Assembly: GCA_003290165.1 (NCBI GenBank)
Contig: QNQO01008307.1
Span: 248,001-312,000 of the forward strand
From: Berberis thunbergii
Lineage: Eukaryota > Streptophyta > Magnoliopsida > Ranunculales > Berberidaceae
Direction: 5' to 3'
DNA: 64,000 nt
The translations under genes were made by a program, and so were the position numbers. Below the pieces are notes generated by a model. That model had not been told where the DNA came from and did not search any database. It worked only from the letters and a program-made list of their open reading frames with translations. Below, piece after piece: positions 9,838-20,695 of this stretch. The first letter of the stretch is position 1, and each line of letters opens with the position of its first letter.

Positions 9838-12147
9838 TTACCTCTCTATAGGATACATCCATCGATAATGTACCGGGCCTCCACGTTTGACTTCATCAAC
9901 CAAATGAACTACTAAATGAACCATGACCGTAAAAAATGAAGGGGGGAATATGATTTCCATGTGGCAAAGTGTGAGCACAATTCGATGTTGTAGATTGTCC
10001 AAGTCTTGAGGATTCAACACTTTACCACATATTTGTCGAAAAAATGAGCACAAATCAACCAAAATTGCGGACACTGGATTAGGCAATGCATTTCTAATTG
10101 CAATTGGCAGCAGTTGTTCCATAAGAATATGACAATCATGGCTTTTCAACCCTAACAACTTACGTTGTTTCAAATCAACACATCTGGATATGTTACTTGA
10201 GTAACCATCTGGCACAATGAGATGTTTCAAAGTCCTAAGAAATACGTCCTTCTTTGCATTAGTCATTGTAAAAAGACTAGGAAGGTATTTCCCATTCTCA
10301 TTTGGCCAGAGATCTTCTCTTATACCCATTGATTGAAGATCTTTTCGGGCATTAAGATGATCTTTAGTCTTCCCACTTTCATTAAGCAAGGTGCATATCA
10401 CATTGTCACACACATTTTTCTCAATATGCATCACATCAAGATTGTGACGGATCAAGTTATGCTCCCAATATGGAAGATCAAAAAATATGCTTTTCTTCCT
10501 CCATTGTTGCGCCTCACCAACTCTAGTATTTTGCCCACGAGCTCTTTTACCAATAACTTCAACTTCAGGTGTCTTTCCAAATGTAACATTAATATTCTCT
10601 ACTTGTTTCAAAATATCTGTTCCTGATAGTTGTATTGGTGGATTCCTTTTTTCTTGCTTGCCATTAAAGCGAACTCGGTTCAATCTAAACTTGTGACCAG
10701 CATTTAGAAAACGCCGATGACCCATGAAACACCATTTTTTACTATGTGGAAGGCGGCAAGACTCCGCATCAAAGTTACATGAAGGACAAACTAGTTTAGC
10801 ATGTGTATTCCACCCTGATAGGGTCCCTAACCCTGGAAAATCACTTATTGTCCATATTAAAGCTGTTCGCATTGTGAAACTTTCATTCAACGAAGCATCA
10901 TATGCTTCTACACCAACCCACAACTCCTTCAGTTCATCAATAAGAGGTTGTAAGTAAATGTCTATATCATTGCCTGGCATCCGCTTACCAGGAATGATCA
11001 TTGAAAGAATGAAGGAAGTTTGTTTCACACATTTCCAAGGAGGAGTGTTGTATGGAACTAGAACCACTGGCCAAATGCTATAACTAGTACTCATATTCCC
11101 GAAAGGATTAAACCCATCGCTAGCCAAGCCGAGGCGTACATTACGTGCATCCAAAGCAAATTCAGGAAATGTTAAACTAAATTTTTTCCATGCCTTAGAA
11201 TCTCTCGGATGTCGCATCAAACCATCATTGCTATCCTCACTAGCATGCCATCTCATATCAACAGCAGTCTTAGAAGACATAAACAAGCGTTGCAATCGCG
11301 GTATCAATGGAAAGTAACGAAGAACCTTTGCAGGTTGCCTTTTTCTTTTCTTACCATTTATAGGCACATTATTTGCATTTCCCTTGGTATTTAGCTTCCA
11401 TCTAGATGTGCCACATTGCTTGCATGTTTGTCTATTTTTATCCAATCCCCGGTACAACATGCAATCATTCGGACATGCATGTATCTTAGTATAATTAAGA
11501 CCAAGTTTATTAATGGTTTTCTTGGCCTCATAGAAAGTTTCGGGGATCCTTGCATGTTGGAATGCATCATGAATCAACTCTACTATCATCGACATTGCTT
11601 TGTCACTCATCCCACAAATACACTTAATGTGATACAGTTTAACCAAAAAAGATAATTTTGAGTACTTTGAACACCCTTCATATAGCTCTTGCCCTCCATC
11701 CTCTAGCAACTCAAAAAACTTTTTAACTTCATCATTCAACCCACTGCTTATACCCTCCATCCTTCCATCCCTTTCATGTGGTCCATGTGATGTGGAAGAT
11801 TCTTCATGGGCATAGTGCCTAGAAAAAGCAAAAGCATCATGGATCATGTCTTGCATTGGATCTTGAATAGGCTGACTATCTTGCACTACATGCATGACAG
11901 TAGAACTTTGACTTGTACCCAACTCCCCATGTTGTAACCAAACAGTGTACCCTTTCGGAAATGGTCTACAAATCAAGTGATCATACACCACTTCTCTAGT
12001 CTCCCATTTTCTAAAAGCACAACGAGGACAAGGACACTTTATTCTATTATCAGATGACTTGTTTGCAAATGCAAAATCCAGAAACTGATTCAATCCTTCA
12101 GCATATTCAAGTGTATTCCTCGGCATAGAAATCCAAGTTTTGTCCAT
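9838..12147 (-). CDS. CACTA transposase (TNP2/TNPD-like), 3'-truncated
   Basis: This encodes a nuclear enzyme that cuts and joins CACTA ends. The likely start is the Met of MDKTWISMPRN (12147); the frame itself runs open to 12207. Residues 1-75 form the transposase-associated domain, with a CPCPRC zinc motif and GYTVWLQHGE. The central ~200-450 region is a TNP2-like (Transposase_21) domain including HACPNDCMLYRG, CKQCGTSRWK and ISDFPGLGTLSGW. The last ~110 residues are the start of a DUF4218 domain (LPIAIRNAL...HYRWMYPIER). The frame ends at ggtaaatat, which looks like a splice donor after PIER. Later exons that would complete DUF4218 fall in the deleted part. About 770 residues remain uninterrupted, which suggests recent activity. 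Confidence 0.88.
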   Translation of the reverse strand: MDKTWISMPRNTLEYAEGLNQFLDFAFANKSSDNRIKCPCPRCAFRKWETREVVYDHLICRPFPKGYTVWLQHGELGTSQSSTVMHVVQDSQPIQDPMQDMIHDAFAFSRHYAHEESSTSHGPHERDGRMEGISSGLNDEVKKFFELLEDGGQELYEGCSKYSKLSFLVKLYHIKCICGMSDKAMSMIVELIHDAFQHARIPETFYEAKKTINKLGLNYTKIHACPNDCMLYRGLDKNRQTCKQCGTSRWKLNTKGNANNVPINGKKRKRQPAKVLRYFPLIPRLQRLFMSSKTAVDMRWHASEDSNDGLMRHPRDSKAWKKFSLTFPEFALDARNVRLGLASDGFNPFGNMSTSYSIWPVVLVPYNTPPWKCVKQTSFILSMIIPGKRMPGNDIDIYLQPLIDELKELWVGVEAYDASLNESFTMRTALIWTISDFPGLGTLSGWNTHAKLVCPSCNFDAESCRLPHSKKWCFMGHRRFLNAGHKFRLNRVRFNGKQEKRNPPIQLSGTDILKQVENINVTFGKTPEVEVIGKRARGQNTRVGEAQQWRKKSIFFDLPYWEHNLIRHNLDVMHIEKNVCDNVICTLLNESGKTKDHLNARKDLQSMGIREDLWPNENGKYLPSLFTMTNAKKDVFLRTLKHLIVPDGYSSNISRCVDLKQRKLLGLKSHDCHILMEQLLPIAIRNALPNPVSAILVDLCSFFRQICGKVLNPQDLDNLQHRIVLTLCHMEIIFPPSFFTVMVHLVVHLVDEVKRGGPVHYRWMYPIER

Positions 12148-12239
12148 TTCAAAATATCTGAATTCAATCAAAACAAAACAACTAATAAATTCAATCCTAC
12201 TAATCAAACAATAATAATTTGAGAATGACTGTGTTCATA

Positions 12240-12425
12240 TATTGTTAAAACATGATGTTTTGTTTATTGCAAACATGTTGTTTGTAAACATGTTATTTGC
12301 AAACATGTTGTTTTGTTTATTGCCAGTAAGAAATCTAAAACATGCCAATAGGAAATCTAAAACATGTTGTTTTGTTTGCAAACATGCCAGTAAGAAATCT
12401 AAAACATGTTGTTTTGTTTATTACT
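12240..12425 (+). repeat. Minisatellite upstream of the CACTA transposase
   Basis: Imperfect repeats built from aacatgttgttttgttta, gcaaacatg and agtaagaaatctaaaacatg. They sit just outside the transposase start, where CACTA elements often carry tandem repeats. Confidence 0.65.
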
Positions 12426-14223
12426 AAATACATGATAACATGTTTATGAGAAAGATACAAAAGTTAGACATACCGTGAGAGATATGGAAGAACTAAGATG
12501 ATGGACAAATCAAACGAGCACGAGAGACCACCAACAGTCACTTCTTCTTCCTTATTTGAATGTTCCTCCTTCTTCTTCCTCCTTCGTTTCTTCCTCGAAA
12601 TAATAGTCTAAGTTAAATAATCAAGTTAACTGAATATTACGTGAAAAAAGAAAGAATAGGAAGTGAAAATAAATTAGAAAGTTACAATAAATTAGAAAAA
12701 ATAAAATAAAATAGTTAGTTGATCAATTGCTCTATAGCACGCGTTCGTGGTGTTTGGTGGTAATATATACCATATACAAGAGAAATTAATACAATTGATG
12801 ATAGCCAAGATAGTAATATTATCAGTAGGAATCAGCATGCAGTCTTACTTGACAAAGATATACCAGACAGTACTGCACAAAAATATACCATATGTTTGGT
12901 GATACATGTATACAAATGCAATCCTTTTCAGTCCCTTAATACTTATATCATGCAGATCGCACTTTACAGTTTACACCAACAACTTGGTTTAAAATCTTGA
13001 AAACAATAATAATAACTAACTAGAAGAAAGTTATGAAACTTATATAAAAACCATTATAAAATTCTGTCTATAAACACTCGCAAAGATTGAAAAATAAGTT
13101 CATATCAAAATTCAAACAACAAATGCATAAGTATCAAATGATAGGAACTGACCTGTTTATGGTGATATTTCTGCAGGAATTGTAGAATCCAAGCCAATCA
13201 ACACTGAATAACAATGTCAGAGTGGTGATTCTTGGAAGCAAAAGAGCCTGGCAAGATACAATTCTGGATGAGAACAGCTACAAGAATCTTATATTCAATG
13301 AAGACTGATTTAGAAAGAATAGAAGTATTGTATAGAATGAATTTGTAGGATTACAATGAGATAGAATGAAAATCTGTTAGCTCACTGAAAAATTTACAAT
13401 CGCACCCCCCCCCCCCCAGGCAGCAACCTCTCCCTTTCCCAGACCAGCTAGAATTAGGGCTATTCCACATCACCAGAAACCTATGGCTTCAACTTGGTCC
13501 ATGCAATACAAAAGGCTTCGAGTGCAGTAATTTTTTCATGTAAACATCCCACTTTCACATCCTAGTTTCCTCTTAGCTAACAATAGGTTTTTGACATTCC
13601 ATTGCTTCATTTTCATCCCCATCTTCCTAACTCTCCACTGTTGTTTTAGTTAGTATCTACAGCACACTCCTTATTTATCTGCTGTGGAAATATCTTCTAT
13701 CTCCTTATTTTCTTCGGAATGTTTCCTAAAGGTTTGCTAATCATGGTTCAGTTTCGTCACAAGTTTTTCACCATTTGCTAATCAGGCAGATTCAACTGAT
13801 TGTGAAAGGGTCGAAAGATCAAGCAATGTTATGTGTCAGAATCCAGGCCTAAAAGACACAAATTGATGATGAGTAATCACACTTATAGTCTATAGATATT
13901 GTTTGTATTCTACCAGAAACTAAACTAAACATATAATGCATTTTTTTATTGTTTGTATTCCACCAGTAAGTCTTTTAACTAAACATAGATATTGTTTGTA
14001 TTCCACCAGTAAGTCTTTCCATTTTTTTATTGAATCAAACTAAACTAAACATATAATGCATGCACACCAACAACATATATAATGCATGTACACTAGCAGT
14101 CCAAGTAAATAAGGGCCTGAACTCCCTGCCTCTTGTTTCTAACCCATCCATATTCTAAAAACACTCATCTTCACTGCAAGGTGAGCCATGACCTATGATG
14201 AGGCTTTGGAATTAGGTAACTAA

Positions 14224-14868
14224 ATGCAAACTACGACAAGGAAGAAAGGCACCAAAATATGGCGTCCTACTGCAGCAGGGAGACAGCAACAAGCTAGCAA
14301 TGTATCGAGCACAGACGAGGAGGAAGGCTGGACGATAGCTGGTGGGAAACACTCCTTTCAGCCCAAACAATCATTAGGAAACCATGCTAGCTTAAATGCT
14401 GAAGTAGAACAGCCAAAGGGACAGCACATTGAGATGCAACACATTGAGTCTGACAAAGAACAGACAGAGGATTAGCATGGGGAGTCTGAGCTAGAACAGG
14501 CAGAGGTGCAACACATTGTGGTAACACAGACAGAGGGACAACAATTTGAGTCTGAACATGATCACAGGACTGATCTGGTTAGCAATGGGAAGGGAAGTGA
14601 AACACAGGACAGCGAAGGACATAAACATGCTGATTTAAATATCAGTACAAGAACTACGGAAACAAATGATTCCCAAGCTCTAGAGCTGACCCCAACACAG
14701 GGAGCAAATGCTAAACAATCCAATATGAGCACCAGCAGCAGTACCATAGCAGTAGGAGCACAGTTTGCACTTAAAACTTTTCAAACTAGAAATACAGTAA
14801 TATGCATTACACTCAAAACTGCTGAAAATAAGACCAGCAATTCTGTGGTGCATGCTACTTGGAGCTAG
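14224..14868 (+). pseudogene. Unrecognised Gln/Ser-rich reading frames inside CACTA
   Basis: Two adjacent plus frames (14224-14475 and 14506-14868) share one composition, rich in Gln, Glu, Thr and Ser (e.g. DEEEGWTIAGGKHS). They are separated by one stop. They may be the C-terminal tail of a LINE ORF1 or a captured gene piece. No domain is recognised. Confidence 0.35.
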
Positions 14869-15839
14869 TTGACAGTATCAAGGAAACTCTGGAAAGCTTG
14901 TTCTGTGTCAGACCCTCTTGTCTTTAGAGAGAGGAACCAGGCAGCAGATCAGCAAGCTAAGATAGGAACTCATGAACCAGGCAACAGATCAGCAAACTAA
15001 GTTGACATGAGCTCTGATTAAATCGTTTTTTCAGCTACAATTAAACTAGTCCATCCTGCTGAGGTTCAAGGTCAAAAGATAAGATAAATCAAGGTTGATA
15101 TATCCATTGGTAATTGTATGTAGAGGATGTGTTCCTTCGTCAAGAGTCATAAATTTGACAATGAGTTAAGGTGATCAAAGATGTGCAGTATGTATTGCTA
15201 GTTGTAACAAACTTGACAGACAACATATCAACCCCTGCATGAGGTCTCCTGGATTCTCACCCGCAACAGATTTGACATTTTTATGTGCAGTGGAGTCAAG
15301 TACACTATACTGAACCAGTGAATCATTGTCTTACTTGTGTGTGCTTTCCTTTTGCTCTTTGTCATTGTTTGTCTAACACAAAGCAAAAACGCACTTGAGC
15401 TCTCTCCATGAAATTAAAATGGAAGCTCTTCATGTATAGATAGGTTAGATATTGATGATTGAGAGCTAAATATCAATCATGGGTTGGCATGACAATGGGG
15501 GTTGGAGGGGGGACACAAGCCAATGGTAGTGTAGGGTATCACCCTTAAAATAACAGGTCGAATGGACCATGGTGGGTTGTTTGGTTTGGCTCAAAGATTT
15601 TTGGGTCCATACCCAACATAAGAGGGATGGGAACTTCTCTTACACACTGTTTTTTGCTAGCCACTAGCTAGTAAGCCCTCAACCAATTGCCCTCTCCTAC
15701 CCATCTCTTGTCTTCAATGTTTGATTATTACTTGAAGATATATTCAGGCAATGGATCATGCAGCCCATAGCAATCTAAAACTCCAAACTTAGTTATTTAA
15801 TAGTGGTGTCATTCCAATCACAATAGGAAGAAGAGGTAT

Positions 15840-16078
15840 GGAAAAACAGATTATACAAATAGATCAGATTATACAAACAGAGCAGATTTATAACAAAACA
15901 GAACAGATTATAAAAACAGTTTATACAAAAACAGATTATACAAACAGTTTATACAAACAGTCGAGGTGAGTAGATTTATACAAACTGCAGATTATACAAA
16001 AACAGAACAGATTATACAAACAGTTTACACAAAAATAGATTATACAAACATATTATACAAACATAATATACAAACAGT
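15840..16078. repeat. Subterminal repeat array 1 of CACTA
   Basis: Many irregularly spaced copies of a short motif around cagattatacaaa and aacagtttatacaaa. Such subterminal motifs are TNPA-type binding sites in characterised CACTA elements; that role is inferred here. Confidence 0.65.
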
Positions 16079-16082
16079 TTGG

Positions 16083-16509
16083 AAGGTTTGGAAGAAGTTC
16101 AACCAAACAGACCTTCATTGTGATTATAATGCAGATTGGATTTTGAACACCAACCTATGTTTTCAACATGGGATCAATTAGTAGCAAAGAAGGTTTGGAA
16201 GAAGTTCAACCAAACAGACCTTCATTGTGATTATAATGCAGATTGGATTTTGAACACCAACCCATGTTTTCAACATGGGATCAATTAGTAGCAAATAAGG
16301 TTTGGAAGAAGTTCAACCAAACAGACCTTCATTGTGATTATAATGCTGATTGGATTTTGAACACCAACCCATGTTTTCAACATGGGATCAATTAGTAGCA
16401 AAGAAGGTTTGGAAGAAGTTCAACCAAACAGACCTTCATTGTAATTATAATGCAGATTGGATTTTGAACACCAACCCATGTTTTCAACATGGGATCAATT
16501 AGTGCATGT
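16083..16509. repeat. 107-bp tandem repeat, four copies, each with a hairpin
   Basis: The landmark gaagaagttc recurs at 16091, 16198, 16305 and 16412, exactly 107 bp apart. Each unit contains cccatgttttcaacatggg, an 8-bp-arm inverted repeat (one base changed in the first unit). Units are nearly identical, implying recent expansion. Confidence 0.9.
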
Positions 16510-16964
16510 TGTATTTTGAAACTCAAGTAGTACTTCATTGTGATTATAATGCAGGCATGAACACAATCATCTAGAGTTGATGAATATAGATCTCTAGGAG
16601 TCGAAGTGGTGGTGGTGTTAGTTGGGGCCATGAGAGGGCTAGAGGCGTGGAGGAGAGAACTGTGGTTTTCTATAATTTTTTTTATCTGCAAAAGCAAGAG
16701 AGAATAAATGCATGCTCTCCCACTTCTTTAGGTCTAATAAGTCCAGAGAGGGTCTGAACCATGGAAGCACCTTTGCCATACAGTTCCACCACCACCCATG
16801 TTTCCTGTTTAGGTTGTTTAATTTTCTACTTTCTTCTATCTGTTAGGAATCACAGAGTTTGAACACTATCCAGTGTCTGCTTTTTCTTTTCTTAGCTCAG
16901 TTTCTCTACTTTTGTTAGAACAATGTTTTGTTATAGAAGGAAGTTTCGATGTCTCATGCATGAT

Positions 16965-17175
16965 GAACAGATTATACAAACAAAGCAGATTTATACAAAA
17001 GCATATTTATACAAAAACAGAGCAGATTTATACAAACATTTTATTCAAAAATAGATTATACAAACAGTAGAGGGGAGTAGATTTATACAAACTGCAGATT
17101 ATACAAAACAAAACAGATTATACAAACAGTTTATACAAAAACAGATTATACAAACATATTATACAAACAAATATA
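16965..17175. repeat. Subterminal repeat array 2 of CACTA
   Basis: The same ttatacaaacag family as 15840-16078, resuming ~370 bp before the CACTA tip. Confidence 0.65.
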
Positions 17176-17379
17176 CAATGAGAAAAACAGAGCAGGTTTT
17201 AGGAATCTACTTACATGAGAGGAATCCAACAAGATTGAAAGAATAGGGTTGCTCTACAAAGGGAGGGAAGGGAGGAGGAGGGGAGGTGGAGAGGTATAGG
17301 GGAGGTGGAGAGGTGGGGATGATGGAGAGAAATAAAAATAAAATTAGGTATAGGTTTTAGTTCGATTATAAAACCCGAT

Positions 17380-17542
17380 TTTACATATAGCGACGGCTAC
17401 AACCGTCGCCATTTAAATGAACCGCCATTAAATACTATTAATCCGCGACGGTCGACCAACCGTCGTTATATATAGCATTCAGCGGCGGTTTTACTTAAAC
17501 GTCGCTACAAAACCGCCGCTAACATCCTGTTTTTTTGTAGTG
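17380..17542 (-). repeat. CACTA 5' terminus with nested palindromes
   Basis: GC-rich inverted pairs such as gcgacggctacaaccgtcgc, and cggcggtttt with aaaaccgccgct, precede the terminal tgtagtg (CACTACA on minus). The next base, 17543, rejoins the host LINE at the position equal to 936 in copy A. Confidence 0.82.
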
Positions 17543-19270
17543 CTTTGTTGCTTCAATGTTTTTTATTTTTTTGAATTATCATATTTCAATATATACTACT
17601 AATTTTCCACAACTCCCTAAATTGTTTGGCCTGAAAGTGAAGATTAGGTGTACTGGATGTGGAACTTTTAAGTTGATCATTAGTGAAAGCACGAGTAGTA
17701 CTTTTAACTGGGAAGAGACTCTTTTTGTTAGATAGCCAGATGAGTTTATTTGGTCTCAGTGATGGTCTGATAGTAATATCTAGGATGTCTCTAGCCACCA
17801 GGTCAAAAATAATGGACATGATCAAGTCTGTGTTCCACTGAGTTTCATGGCCAGAAGATGGGAGCCAGAGGTCAGGAATGGTTCGGGGGTTTGTCGGGGT
17901 TAGGGGTAAAGATAGACAGTCAGCAAGGACCATACATGGATTGACCCAGCAATCTCTCCAAAAGTCAATGTGTTCGCTTGAAATAACTTGTCAGATGAGA
18001 TGAAGTTTCATTTTTTAGAAAATGATCATATTGCCTCTCCAACCAAATGAGGCGATGGTATGAGGCTTTGATAGTTACAAAATACTCTTGTGATTGAAGT
18101 AGAGAGTTTTGAGTTGGTGAATCCGAAGATTGTGGGGCGAGGAATTCGCTTGCCACAAGTTTTTTGTCATTAAAGTAAAATTTTATTCATAGCAGAAGGA
18201 ATGTTGAGACCTCCTAGATGGCGAGGCAATGTAAGACGGACTAGGTACACATATGCCTGGCATTGTTATCTGATGCTCCATTCAGCCACCCGAAGTTTCA
18301 GGCCAGACTGTCTAGTTTGGTAACCGTTTTGATCATGACCGTCCTCCCAGCCTGGCATAGAACTCTAAATTTCTAGCTTGAAAGTCTTGTGTTGATTTTA
18401 TCTAGAACGAACTGTAAATCATAAGCTTTCTTATTGGACAACAGTAGCGGAGCACCCACCCAAGATCATGTTGATCATTTTGGTGTTTTTCGAGTGAACA
18501 TTCGAGCTGTAGAAAACATAGGGGAGTGGCACCGCCTGATTTTGTTGCCTTTAATAAGTCCCTCATTTTCTGCTCGAGCCAACAACCTGCATAAGGCTTC
18601 AGCCATAAGTATGAAAAGATAAAGGGAAAACAAATATCCTTAATATCTAATACCCCTGGTAGGTTTGATGGTAGGGAGTGGAAATCCATTAAGCAAAATT
18701 TGGAGAGTGGTGGTGAAAATGCATGGTTTGATTATTTGGATCGAACCTCTAGCAAAATCTAATTGCTCAAGAATTTTGAGTAGAAAAGACCATTCAACCC
18801 TATCGTAAGTTTTGGCCATATCAATTTTAATAGTCATCCAACCTTTTTTTTTGCTACAATGTTTCATTTGAAAGAAGCTTTCATGTGCAAGACTGACATT
18901 GTCTGCAATGGAGCGACCTTTAAGAAAGACACCTTGGTTGGGGAAATGATGTTATTCAGAAGGTGTTTCAAATAACATAATTATTTAAATGGCCTTATAA
19001 ATGACATTGCAAAGTCAAATGTGCCGAAAATTTTCAGAAGTGATAGGATTTGAGACTTTCGTAATTAATCAAGCTTATGAAAGTCTCATTGAAATTCGGG
19101 TCAAGTTTTTTGCCAGTGAGAAAGTTGACCACCACTTCAGGAATAGCTTATTTTCTCTTCGCTTGGGAAAGTAAGGAGTAAGTCATTGTCTTTTGTAGTG
19201 ATGGAGGGTTCGAAAAGGGAAAGGATATCAGGAGATGGGTTAGGGTTGGATGAGTGGAAGATTTCTTCAA
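17543..19270 (-). mobile_element. LINE ORF2 remnant, copy B
   Basis: Sister of 945-2677, with the same RT block (18640-18867) and C-terminal blocks (17586-17933, 17965-18156), similarly broken. It runs past the point where copy A is interrupted by the TRIM. Confidence 0.8.
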
Positions 19271-19470
19271 AATAATTGTTGAAAACATGTCCACAAAATC
19301 TTGGTGAGAGTGTCAATTGTTGGAAGCATATTTAGGGCTTTAAATGACTGAAAACAATTATCTCCTATCAAATAATTTTAAAGAATCGTACATACTAACT
19401 TCTAGCTTACTAAAGTTTCAACTATATTCAATTACATGTGCTCCTTGCTCCTCGAGATATTTGTCCAAAC

Positions 19471-20039
19471 CAACGTTTGTGATTACGTTTTTTGAGTTAA
19501 TTTCGATCTCCTAATTTTAAGAAATATTTCGATCTATAAAGAAAAAACGTAAAAATTTCGAAGATACATGAAATATATACGGAATTTCAAGATTACTTGA
19601 AATCCTTGAAAAATATGAGACAATTAAATAAATTTATTAAACACATTAAATGAAGCCTAAATACCAAGAAATGAATTCAATATATAATTAGAAAATTAGG
19701 GAGTGGTTTCAAAAATCTATATATAAGTAGAAGAAATGATAATTAGAAAATTAAGTTCAAAAATCAATAAATAATTAGAAGAAATGATAATTAGAAAAAA
19801 AAAAAAAAAAAAAAAAAAAAAACCCTCCAAATTTACGGAAAAACTCCGATATATTTCGAAAAAATGTAATTTTTGGTAGTTGGTTTTTGTATTTTTTTTC
19901 GAAAAAACGAAATTTACGAAAAAAAATTCCTAAATTTGTGAAAAAACCTCGCAATTTTTCAAAAAAATGTAACTATTTCTTTTGCACTTTTTCTTTTCGT
20001 AATTTAAAAAAACAAAAATTTGCGAAATCTCATTCCTTG
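19471..20039. mobile_element. hAT-type MITE (569 bp) with 8-bp TSD
   Basis: The target gtccaaac is repeated at 19463-19470 and 20040-20047. Ends are caacgtttgtgattacg and cgaaatctcattccttg, which is an imperfect inverted repeat. The interior is AT-rich with a long A run (about 19794-19822). A reverse-oriented relative lies at 41710-42205. Confidence 0.75.
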
Positions 20040-20540
20040 GTCCAAACATAAGATGGTTGAACATGAACAATAACTTATGTTGCTCCATTGAAGACAAATT
20101 ATTTAGAATGTGCAGAATATGCTAGGAATTCGTGTTAAAGTTTCAGCTTGATACGTGCCAAAGCTTCACATGTTTTTTAGCACCTTCCCTGCCCCCTCCT
20201 CCAACATTTTTTACTAGTTGTCATAGATTGGTATGGTGGTGAGATTTTAAGTCCTTCAAAATAAATAAAAAATCATATGTTAGCTTATTTAGTATGATCA
20301 AACCAATTTTCGTCTCTCATAATCCAACGGTCCATACAAATTACAAAGTTGCGAGAATTAGTTGTTTTCTGGCATTTGGTAGTGGTAAAGTTGTCTACTC
20401 ACAAATTAGTTGAATAAAATAGGGATCCGATTTTTTATGTTTTAACAATGAGGATAATATAATTTTAAGAAAGTGAGGGGGTGCACTAACGAAATAACGA
20501 CATTTTGTACTAAACTACTAAAAAAACAAGAGTTTATTTA

Positions 20541-20695
20541 GGCAGTCAGGCTTTAAAGCCGTTTTTTTGCCAGGTTTGGATGTTTTTACAATTTTACCCA
20601 TTCTTTATAACACAACCACAAACATTATTTATAAAGGGAGTAGAAATGTAAAAAGCCTAAAACCTTACTAAAAAGTAGCTATAAAGCCTGACTGC
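20541..20695. mobile_element. 155-bp MITE, TIR ggcagtcaggcttta
   Basis: The ends ggcagtcaggctttaaagc and gctataaagcctgactgc are inverted copies. TTA flanks both sides, suggesting a Harbinger/Tourist-type insertion. A very decayed relative may lie near 39537-39670. Confidence 0.6.

Larger units (their letters stand above)
9826..17542 (-). mobile_element. CACTA (En/Spm-type) DNA transposon, one end deleted
   Basis: On the minus strand the element begins at 17542 with CACTACAAAAAAACAGGATG, the classic CACTA tip. It continues through palindrome-rich subterminal DNA and repeat arrays, then a TNP2-type transposase gene. It stops abruptly at 9826 with no second CACTA terminus. Alignment to copy A shows host bases 890-935 are missing at the junction. 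The other end and flanking host DNA were therefore lost in one deletion. The element is presumably immobile. Confidence 0.88.

Noticed and set aside
10333..11655. Plus-strand frames in the CACTA region
   Set aside because: Antisense shadows of the transposase gene.
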